Origin: Flavobacterium lutivivi
Lineage (GTDB): Bacteria > Bacteroidota > Bacteroidia > Flavobacteriales > Flavobacteriaceae
Length of the DNA: 38,180 bases
Reading direction: 5' to 3'
NCBI RefSeq assembly: GCF_014642275.1
Contig: NZ_BMIM01000017.1
Location: 1-38,180, forward strand
Shown: positions 31,497 to 38,180 of the stretch, piece after piece
How positions within the stretch are numbered: the stretch's first letter is position 1
Layout: the number at the start of each line of letters is the position of its first letter
Position numbers and translations under genes: made by a program
The notes under the pieces: generated by a model
What the model saw: the letters and a program-made list of their open reading frames with translations, nothing else
Told to the model about the DNA's origin: nothing
The model's database searches: none

Positions 31497-31919
31497 TTAT
31501 CTTCTTGGCAAAATCATATTGGTCAATTTACACAACGATATTAATGAACCTTTTTCATCAGTAATTTTTATTTCCCAAAGATGAATACTTCTTCCTTGAT
31601 GAACAATTCTTGCTGTTCCATAAATGGTGCCTTCTCTTTTGCTTTTTAAATGATTGGCAGAAATTTCAATACCTCTAACTTCTTGCTTTTCAGGATTAAT
31701 AAACATTATTGATGCTGCACTACCTACACTTTCTGCTAAAGCTGCCGATGCTCCGCCATGCAACAAACCCATAGGTTGATGAACTCTACTATTTACAGGC
31801 ATTTTTGCTGTTAAAAAATCTTCCCCAGCATCAATATATTCAATTTCTAATGTGTCCATTAGCGTATTTCTGCACCAATTATTGCAGTGTTCTAAAACTT
31901 TTTCTTTATCGAATTGCAT
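31497..31919 (-). CDS. PaaI/YdiI-type hotdog thioesterase, probable DHNA-CoA thioesterase (MenI-like)
   Basis: 140 residues, a single hotdog domain. The signature HQPMGLLHGGASAALAESVG has the catalytic Glu at the start of the long helix. Other strands are EISANHLKSKREGTIYGTAR and HLWEIKITDEKGSLIS. Family members hydrolyse 1,4-dihydroxy-2-naphthoyl-CoA in menaquinone synthesis; others act on phenylacetyl-CoA derivatives. Being upstream of and nearly touching the isochorismate synthase favours the menaquinone role. First gene of the three-gene minus-strand unit ending with bshB1. Confidence 0.85.
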   Translation of the reverse strand: MQFDKEKVLEHCNNWCRNTLMDTLEIEYIDAGEDFLTAKMPVNSRVHQPMGLLHGGASAALAESVGSAASIMFINPEKQEVRGIEISANHLKSKREGTIYGTARIVHQGRSIHLWEIKITDEKGSLISLCKLTNMILPRR

Positions 31920-32044
31920 AAACTATTTTGATGTAAATTTACCACAACTTATCTAAATGATAAAATGAAATACTAAAAACCCTTTAAAAACGTTTTAATA
32001 AAACAGTACTAATTTTTATTTATACATTTACAAAAATTAAAAAA

Positions 32045-33568
32045 ATGCGCTATTTAATTGTTTTACTCATTTCAATATCTGTTTTATCACTCACTTCTTG
32101 TAGAAAAGATTTTGATTTTGAACCAAGTAACGGAGAGTTGAAATTTTCTAAAGACACTGTTTATCTCGACACTGTTTTTACAAATATAGGCTCAAGCACC
32201 TATACTCTAAAGGTTTACAACAAGAGTAATAAAGACATTAAAATTCCAACTATTCGATTAGGCAAAGGCTTGGAATCGAAATATAGAATTACTGTAGATG
32301 GAATGACTGGGGAAAACAATCGTATTTTTCATGATGTAGAGCTTTTGGCAAAAGACAGTATGTATGTCTTTATTGAGGTAACTGCTGATGTTGCTGATGC
32401 TAATCCAACAGATTTTCTTTATACAGATCAAATACTTTTTGACGATGGAAGCAATCAACAAAAAGTAGAATTAGTTACACTTATTCAAGATGCTTATTTT
32501 CTATATCCAAAAAGATTTGATGACGGAACAACAGAAACATTACCCATAGGCGATGATGAAATATATGGGTTTTACCTTGATGAAAACGACCCAGTGAACG
32601 GAAATGAATATATATGGGGAAATGATAAACCTTATGTAGTTTATGGTTATGCAGCTGTTCCCAATGGAAAAACACTAAATGTAATGCCTGGAGCAAGGAT
32701 ACATTTCCATGATAGTAGTGGCTTAATTATTGGTAACGGTGGAAGTTTAAAAGTTAACGGACAAACATCAACCACATTAGCTCTTGAAAACGAAGTAATT
32801 TTTGAAGGTGATAGACTAGAACCCGGATTTTCAGATGTTCCAGGACAATGGGGAACTATTTGGTTAACAGATGGTAGCACAGGAAATGAAATTAAAAACC
32901 TAACAATAAAAAATGCTACCATTGGATTATTGATAGATCATAACGACGGGAATTATATGACCATCAAAAACACCCAGATTTATAACAGTTCCAATATTGG
33001 TATTTATGCCAAGACAGCAAAAATAAAAGGTGAAAACATCGCTATTAACTATGGCGGAGTTGCTTCTTTAGCCTGTACTCTTGGTGGAAATTATGAGTTT
33101 AAACACTGTACGTTCAATAATAATTGGCCTAGTTCAAAACAAGTGTCTGTTGTTGTGAACAATTATTATCGTGATGAAAACAATCAACAAGTTGCCTATG
33201 ATTTGGAACAGGCTGATTTTGTCAATTGCATAATTTTTGGTTCAAATACTTATGAATTATCGTTAGACAAAAGCACAGATACAACAAAACAGTGGAATAC
33301 AAACTTTAGCAAGTGTCAAATAAAATTTGGAAACATAAATAACAGCATTTATGATTTCATATCAGATTCTGAAAATATCATAAAAAATGGAAAAACAGAT
33401 TTCTATGACCTAGAAAACAACAAATTGGTTATTGGTGAAGAATCAGATGCGATAAACTTTGGAAATGATATTGGAATTACTTCAGATATAACTGGAGCAA
33501 CAAGAAATAGCACTTCTGGAAAAGTCGATATTGGTGCTTATCAACACATTGTATTTCCAAGTAATTAA
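32045..33568 (+). CDS. Outer-membrane-type lipoprotein with right-handed beta-helix
   Basis: 507 residues. Lipobox Cys19 (LTSC) followed by RKDFDFEPSNG. Residues 25-150 are a beta-sandwich-like domain (LKFSKDTVYLDTVFTNIGSS, IRLGKGLESKYRITVDGMTG). From about 200 a right-handed parallel beta-helix is suggested by repeating short strands: LNVMPGARIHFHDSSGLIIG, GGSLKVNG, GNEIKNLTIKNATIGLLIDH, MTIKNTQIYNSSNIGIYA, KIKGENIAI. No catalytic residues of polysaccharide lyases stand out. It may bind surface glycans or be structural. The function is unknown. Same strand as the DUF1579 gene, 42 bp apart. Confidence 0.75.
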   Translation: MRYLIVLLISISVLSLTSCRKDFDFEPSNGELKFSKDTVYLDTVFTNIGSSTYTLKVYNKSNKDIKIPTIRLGKGLESKYRITVDGMTGENNRIFHDVELLAKDSMYVFIEVTADVADANPTDFLYTDQILFDDGSNQQKVELVTLIQDAYFLYPKRFDDGTTETLPIGDDEIYGFYLDENDPVNGNEYIWGNDKPYVVYGYAAVPNGKTLNVMPGARIHFHDSSGLIIGNGGSLKVNGQTSTTLALENEVIFEGDRLEPGFSDVPGQWGTIWLTDGSTGNEIKNLTIKNATIGLLIDHNDGNYMTIKNTQIYNSSNIGIYAKTAKIKGENIAINYGGVASLACTLGGNYEFKHCTFNNNWPSSKQVSVVVNNYYRDENNQQVAYDLEQADFVNCIIFGSNTYELSLDKSTDTTKQWNTNFSKCQIKFGNINNSIYDFISDSENIIKNGKTDFYDLENNKLVIGEESDAINFGNDIGITSDITGATRNSTSGKVDIGAYQHIVFPSN

Positions 33569-33610
33569 TTTTTTCATAACTTTACAATACAAACCATTAA
33601 ATGTAAAATT

Positions 33611-34243
33611 ATGAAAATCAAACTCTTATTATTATCGCTAGCAGTTGCATCTGTTTCGTGTAAAAAAGAAGAAACAGAAAAGACTATTGAAACAAAAGCC
33701 ACTGATACTGTAAAAGAAGAAATGGCAACAATTCCAGATTCTGCAACCATAAGCAAAGCATGGAATGAATTCATGACACCTAATGATGTTCATAAAAAAC
33801 TATCTGCTGATACTGGAACTTGGACAGAAGAAATATCAATGTGGCAAAGTGCAGATATGCCTCCAACAAAAAGTACTGCAACAGCTGATGTAAAAATGAT
33901 TTTGGGAGGAAGATACCAAGAAATGATTCATAAAGGAGATTTTATGGGAATGCCTTTTGAAGGAAGAGGAACATTAGCCTATGATAATGCTGCAAAAGAA
34001 TATGTTTCAACATGGATTGATAACATGGGAACAGGAATAATGGTAATGAGAGGAAGTTATGATGATACATCAAAAACATATAAAATGAGTGGCGAAGTTG
34101 TTGATCCAGTTACAAAAAAGAAAAAAACAACTAGAGAAACAGTGACAATAATCGATGATAAAACTCAAAAAGTAGAAATGTATGATACCGGATATGATGG
34201 CAAAGAGTTTAAATGCATGGAAATTTTAATGAAAAAAAAGTAA
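33611..34243 (+). CDS. DUF1579 lipoprotein
   Basis: 210 residues. Lipobox Cys17 (VSC) and a charged KKEETEKTIETKATD linker. The domain reads KLSADTGTWTEEISMWQSAD, KMILGGRYQEMIHKGDFMGM, PFEGRGTLAYDNAAKEYVST, WIDNMGTGIMVMRGSYDDTS, with a final TQKVEMYDTGYDGKEFKCME, matching DUF1579. These proteins have a lipocalin-like beta barrel of unknown role, probably attached to the inner leaflet of the outer membrane. It has its own terminator downstream. Confidence 0.82.
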   Translation: MKIKLLLLSLAVASVSCKKEETEKTIETKATDTVKEEMATIPDSATISKAWNEFMTPNDVHKKLSADTGTWTEEISMWQSADMPPTKSTATADVKMILGGRYQEMIHKGDFMGMPFEGRGTLAYDNAAKEYVSTWIDNMGTGIMVMRGSYDDTSKTYKMSGEVVDPVTKKKKTTRETVTIIDDKTQKVEMYDTGYDGKEFKCMEILMKKK

Positions 34244-34248
34244 TACCC

Positions 34249-34280
34249 AAAGACCGATAATTTTCGGTCTTTTTCTTTTT
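34249..34280 (+). terminator. Terminator after the DUF1579 gene
   Basis: AAAGACCGA (34249-34257) pairs with TCGGTCTTT (34264-34272) over a six-base loop, followed by a T-rich run. It lies just before the purL promoter. Confidence 0.85.
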
Positions 34281-34287
34281 AATATGT

Positions 34288-34318
34288 TTTGAAACCAAAA
34301 TAAATTGAAATAAATTTG
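34288..34318 (+). promoter_or_regulatory. Promoter of purL
   Basis: TTTG (34288-34291), 19-bp spacer and TAAATTTG (34311-34318), a close match to the Bacteroidota consensus. The ATG follows 29 bases after the box. No purine riboswitch or palindromic operator is seen. Confidence 0.85.
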
Positions 34319-34347
34319 CGCAAACAACAACAACTAATTTTTACACA

Positions 34348-37300
34348 ATGATTCATTTTTTCGGAGACGAAACAAGTCTTGTATTTATAGTTCAATCTCA
34401 TAATGAACTCTCATCAGAAACAATCTCAAAATTAAACTGGCTTTTTGGCGATGTAAATAAAATTGAAAAATCCGTTTTGACGGATTTTTTTGTTGGTCCA
34501 AGAGCTTCAATGATTACTCCTTGGAGTACAAATGCAGTTGAAATTACCCAGAACATGGGCATTGTAGGCATTACAAGAATTGAAGAGTTTAAAAGATGCA
34601 ATGAAAATTTTGTTGATTTTGACCCAATGTTGTTTCAAAAATATAAAGGTATAAATCAAGAAGTGTTCACTTTGAATATAAAACCTGAACCTATACTCGA
34701 AATAGACGATATCGCTGAGTATAATAACAAAGAAGGTTTAGCATTAAGTATTGAGGAAATCGATTATTTAGAAAAATTATCCATTAAATTAAATAGAAAA
34801 CTAACGGACTCTGAAGTTTTTGGATTTTCACAAGTTAATTCCGAACATTGCCGTCATAAAATTTTTAATGGAAAATTTATTATTGATGGAGAAGAAAAAG
34901 AATCATCTCTTTTTAAATTGATAAAAAAAACCTCTGAAAAAAATCCAAACGAGATTGTTTCAGCATATAAAGATAATGTCGCTTTTATTAATGGACCAAG
35001 AGTTACACAATTTGCTCCAAAGTCTGGTGAAAAAGCAGATTATTATGAAGAAACTGAATTCGATTCTGTTATTTCATTAAAAGCTGAAACACATAATTTT
35101 CCAACAACAGTAGAACCGTTCAATGGTGCTGCTACAGGTTCTGGAGGAGAGATCAGAGATAGATTAGCTGGCGGACAAGGCTCATTACCACTTGCTGGAA
35201 CTGCTGTTTATATGACTTCATATTCACGATTATCAGATAATCGTCCTTGGGAAAAGCAAATTGAAGAACGAAAATGGCTCTATCAAACACCTATGGATAT
35301 TTTGATTAAAGCTTCAAATGGTGCTTCAGATTTTGGAAATAAATTTGGACAACCATTAATTACTGGTTCTGTATTAACCTTTGAGCACGAGGAAGCTAAT
35401 AAAAAAATAGCTTTCGATAAAGTAATCATGCTTGCTGGAGGAATTGGGTATGGAAAAAAAGAGCAATCCAAAAAACTTACACCTAAAAAAGGAGATAAAA
35501 TTGTTGTTCTAGGAGGTGAAAATTATAGAATAGGAATGGGCGGAGCTGCAGTTTCCTCAGCAGATACTGGTGAGTTTGGAAGCGGTATCGAGTTAAATGC
35601 AATTCAACGTTCAAATCCTGAAATGCAAAAAAGAGTTGCTAATGTCATCAGAGCATTGGTGGAAAGTTCTGAAAACCCCATTATTTCAATACATGATCAT
35701 GGAGCAGGTGGTCATTTGAATTGTTTGTCAGAACTGGTTGAAACAACTGGCGGATTAATCGATTTAGACAAGCTTCCTATTGGTGATCCTACTCTTTCAG
35801 CTAAAGAAATTATTGGAAACGAATCACAAGAAAGAATTGGGCTAATAATCAGCGAAAAAGATTTGGATAGACTAGAAAAAATAGCTGAAAGAGAAAGAGC
35901 GCCTTTTTATGTTGTTGGTGAAGTTACAGATAATAAAAGGTTTACATTCCAAAGCCAAACTTCAGGATTAAAACCAATGGATTTATTGCTAGACGATATG
36001 TTTGGGAGTTCACCAAAAGTAATTATGAGCGATAATTCTAAAACATCAAATTTTAATGATATATCATATTCTCAAGAATTAATTTATGAATATGTTGAAA
36101 AAGTTCTAAAGCTTGAAGCTGTTGCCTGCAAGGATTGGCTAACAAATAAAGTTGATAGATGTGTTGGAGGAAAAGTTGCAAAACAACAATGCGTTGGACC
36201 AATTCAATTGCCTCTAAACAATGTAGGTGTAATGGCATTAGATTTTAAAGGAAAAGAAGGCATAGCAACCTCGATAGGTCATTCACCTATATCCGCATTA
36301 ATAGACCCAAAAGCAGGCTCAAGAAATGCGATTGGAGAAGCACTTTCGAATATTGTATTTGCTCCATTAAAAAATGGATTAAATAGCGTTTCTCTTTCAG
36401 CAAACTGGATGTGGGCTTGTAAAAATGAAGGCGAGGATGCAAAATTATATGAGGCAGTGGAAGAAGCTTCAAATTTTTCTATTGAACTTGGAATTAATAT
36501 TCCAACTGGAAAAGATTCACTTTCAATGAAACAAAAATATCCTAACGAAGAAGTTATAGCTCCAGGAACAGTTATTATTTCGGCTAGTGGTAACTGTTCA
36601 AATATTACAAAAGTTGTTGAACCTGTTTTGCAAAGGAATAAAGGTTCTATTTATTACATCAATTTATCTCAAGATAATTTTAAGCTAGGAGGAAGTTCGT
36701 TTGGGCAAATTCTAAATAAAATAGGTAATGAAACACCAACAATTACTTCAGCAGAATTCTTCAAAAACGCTTTTAATACCGTTCAAGAATTAATCAAAAA
36801 CAGGCAAATTGCTTCTGGTCATGACATTGGAAGTGGTGGTCTAATTACTACATTATTAGAAATGTGTTTTGCTGATAATAATCTTGGAGCAATTATCGAT
36901 TTTTCAGATTTTAAAGAAAAAGATTTAATAAAAATATTACTTTCTGAAAACATCGGCTTAGTTCTTCAAGCAAATGATGACCAAACTTTTGAAAATTACT
37001 TAAACTTAAATAAAGTTAGCTTTCATAAAATAGGAAAAGTTACAAACTCAAATAGTTTAAAAATTAATGAATTAGATTTTAATATTTCAAAATATAGAGA
37101 TATTTGGTTTGAGACTTCATATTTACTAGATAAAAAACAATCAAAAAATAATAAAGCGGATGAACGTTTTGAAAATTACAAAAATCAGCCTTTAATTTTT
37201 AAATTTCCAGAAAATTTCACAGGTGAAATACCTATAATTAATACTGACAAAAGACCAAAAGCAGCAATTATTAGAGAAAAAGGAAGTAATTCAGAAAGAG

Positions 37301-38028
37301 AGATGGCAAATGCGCTTTATCTTGCTGGTTTTGATGTTAAAGACATTCACATGACTGATTTAATTTCAGGTAAAGAAAATTTAGAAGATGTACAACTTAT
37401 AGCAGCTGTTGGAGGATTTTCTAATTCTGATGTTTTAGGATCAGCAAAAGGATGGGCAGGTTCATTCAAATATAATGAAAAAGCAAATCAAGCATTAAAA
37501 AATTTCTTCAACAGAGAAGATACATTATCAATAGGTATTTGTAACGGTTGTCAATTATTTATGGAATTAGAATTGATTAATCCAGAACATGAAATTCATG
37601 GAAAAATGGAACATAATGATAGTCAAAAACATGAAAGTTCTTTCGTTTCCGTAAAAATCAATAAAAACAATTCAATCATGATGCAAAGTCTTGAAAACTC
37701 AATACTTGGAGTGTGGATTTCTCACGGCGAAGGAAAGTTCAAATTACCTTATAATGAAAATGAATACAATATTATTGGAAAGTATCGATATGAAAATTAT
37801 CCAGCAAACCCAAATGGTTCAGACTACGATACTGCCATAATGTGTGATAGAACTGGCAGACATCTTGTTATGATGCCTCACATTGAAAGATCTATTTTTT
37901 CGTGGAATTGGGCTTATTTCCCTTTCAGTGAAAAAAAATATATTATAACACCATGGATACAAGCTTTTGTTAATGCACAAAAATGGCTAAATAAAAAATA
38001 CTTTATAAAAAGATACACCTCTAAATGA
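34348..38028 (+). CDS. purL: Phosphoribosylformylglycinamidine synthase, single-chain type
   Basis: 1226 residues, close to the large fused PurL of proteobacteria (about 1295). It makes FGAM from FGAR, glutamine and ATP in purine synthesis. Domain order: PurS-like N-terminus (to ~140), a linker with SQVNSEHCRHKIF, and two AIRS-like halves starting with LKAETHNFPTTVEPFNGAAT and including GQGSLPLAGTAVY and HDHGAGGHLNCLSELVE. The glutamine amidotransferase domain starts at about residue 970 (RPKAAIIREKGSNSEREMAN). The triad is Cys1065 in GICNGC, His1178 and Glu1180 in MPHIERSIFSWNW. Monocistronic, with a consensus promoter and its own terminator. Confidence 0.97.
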   Translation: MIHFFGDETSLVFIVQSHNELSSETISKLNWLFGDVNKIEKSVLTDFFVGPRASMITPWSTNAVEITQNMGIVGITRIEEFKRCNENFVDFDPMLFQKYKGINQEVFTLNIKPEPILEIDDIAEYNNKEGLALSIEEIDYLEKLSIKLNRKLTDSEVFGFSQVNSEHCRHKIFNGKFIIDGEEKESSLFKLIKKTSEKNPNEIVSAYKDNVAFINGPRVTQFAPKSGEKADYYEETEFDSVISLKAETHNFPTTVEPFNGAATGSGGEIRDRLAGGQGSLPLAGTAVYMTSYSRLSDNRPWEKQIEERKWLYQTPMDILIKASNGASDFGNKFGQPLITGSVLTFEHEEANKKIAFDKVIMLAGGIGYGKKEQSKKLTPKKGDKIVVLGGENYRIGMGGAAVSSADTGEFGSGIELNAIQRSNPEMQKRVANVIRALVESSENPIISIHDHGAGGHLNCLSELVETTGGLIDLDKLPIGDPTLSAKEIIGNESQERIGLIISEKDLDRLEKIAERERAPFYVVGEVTDNKRFTFQSQTSGLKPMDLLLDDMFGSSPKVIMSDNSKTSNFNDISYSQELIYEYVEKVLKLEAVACKDWLTNKVDRCVGGKVAKQQCVGPIQLPLNNVGVMALDFKGKEGIATSIGHSPISALIDPKAGSRNAIGEALSNIVFAPLKNGLNSVSLSANWMWACKNEGEDAKLYEAVEEASNFSIELGINIPTGKDSLSMKQKYPNEEVIAPGTVIISASGNCSNITKVVEPVLQRNKGSIYYINLSQDNFKLGGSSFGQILNKIGNETPTITSAEFFKNAFNTVQELIKNRQIASGHDIGSGGLITTLLEMCFADNNLGAIIDFSDFKEKDLIKILLSENIGLVLQANDDQTFENYLNLNKVSFHKIGKVTNSNSLKINELDFNISKYRDIWFETSYLLDKKQSKNNKADERFENYKNQPLIFKFPENFTGEIPIINTDKRPKAAIIREKGSNSEREMANALYLAGFDVKDIHMTDLISGKENLEDVQLIAAVGGFSNSDVLGSAKGWAGSFKYNEKANQALKNFFNREDTLSIGICNGCQLFMELELINPEHEIHGKMEHNDSQKHESSFVSVKINKNNSIMMQSLENSILGVWISHGEGKFKLPYNENEYNIIGKYRYENYPANPNGSDYDTAIMCDRTGRHLVMMPHIERSIFSWNWAYFPFSEKKYIITPWIQAFVNAQKWLNKKYFIKRYTSK

Positions 38029-38040
38029 GGTGTTTTTTTT
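38015..38040 (+). terminator. Terminator of purL
   Basis: ACACCTC (38015-38021) pairs with GAGGTGT (38027-38033) over a TAAAT-type loop, followed by eight Ts. Confidence 0.88.
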
Positions 38041-38050
38041 ATACTAACCT

Positions 38051-38093
38051 TAAAAAAAAAGAGCCTATCTAATTAGATAGGCTCTTTATAAAA
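38051..38093 (-). terminator. Terminator of the incoming rrn operon
   Basis: A perfect 30-base inverted repeat (38058-38087; arms AAAGAGCCTATCTAA / TTAGATAGGCTCTTT) has a run of As on its left, which is a T-run on the minus strand. It lies directly past the 5S rRNA 3' end. Confidence 0.88.
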
Positions 38094-38095
38094 AA

Positions 38096-38180
<85 letters not shown>

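Overview
The window is a stretch of bacterial chromosome that looks like Flavobacterium or a close relative in the Flavobacteriaceae. The grounds are: very AT-rich DNA, split transketolase, promoters of the Bacteroidota type (TTTG, 19-20 bp, TAnnTTTG), many SpII lipoproteins with Asp/Asn/Lys-rich residues after the Cys, a type IX secretion (T9SS) C-terminal tail, a bacillithiol BshB1, a crtI-crtB-crtZ pigment cluster and a single-chain PurL. No phage, transposase, CRISPR array or integrase was seen. Most of the window is housekeeping sequence, with a few accessory lipoprotein genes.

Layout. 1-4.3 kb: end of an unknown gene, transketolase C-terminal subunit, an FKBP lipoprotein on the opposite strand, then an S4 RNA-binding protein, a TPMT-like methyltransferase and a phosphoribosyltransferase, meeting aroK head-on. 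4.4-4.8 kb: tRNA-Lys, tRNA-Lys, tRNA-Leu behind a strong promoter. 4.8-8.5 kb: a B12-binding MerR regulator (CarH/LitR type) followed by crtI, crtB and crtZ, closed by a terminator. 8.5-10.7 kb (minus): ECF sigma factor, membrane anti-sigma factor and two DUF4252 proteins. 10.8-12.2 kb: an S41 protease lipoprotein.

12.2-17.7 kb is a vitamin B12 uptake locus: a BtuB-like TonB-dependent receptor behind a cobalamin riboswitch (minus), an unlisted 38-residue membrane protein, and a divergent BtuF-BtuC-BtuD ABC importer. 17.7-18.4 kb: an XRE regulator and a small lipoprotein flank an 18-bp perfect palindrome. 18.5-20.7 kb (minus): trmL, an RluE-type pseudouridine synthase and a DUF4476 protein. 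20.8-25.8 kb: rmuC, a diheme cytochrome lipoprotein and a T9SS-exported FG-GAP/ASPIC-UnbV protein. 25.9-29.5 kb: YceI, GNAT, DUF1801, DUF3667 and an M28 peptidase, then tRNA-His. 29.7-31.9 kb (minus): hotdog thioesterase (MenI-like), isochorismate synthase (MenF-like) and bshB1. 32-34.2 kb: a beta-helix lipoprotein and a DUF1579 lipoprotein. 34.3-38 kb: purL. The right edge holds the 3' part of a 5S rRNA, so an rrn operon enters from the right on the minus strand.

The strongest biological theme is cobalamin. The pigment operon is headed by a regulator that retains B12-binding motifs, and about 4 kb beyond that operon lies a riboswitch-controlled B12 receptor with its own ABC importer. The regulator has Gln at the position that in Thermus CarH is the light-state ligand His132, which makes its photochemistry an open question. 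Other points of interest are two copies of a dispersed imperfect palindrome (one inside the btuF-btuC gap), the 38-residue protein in the B12 locus, the palindromic operator at 18.04 kb, and the cytochrome/T9SS gene pair. All assignments come from reading the sequence; no database search was possible.
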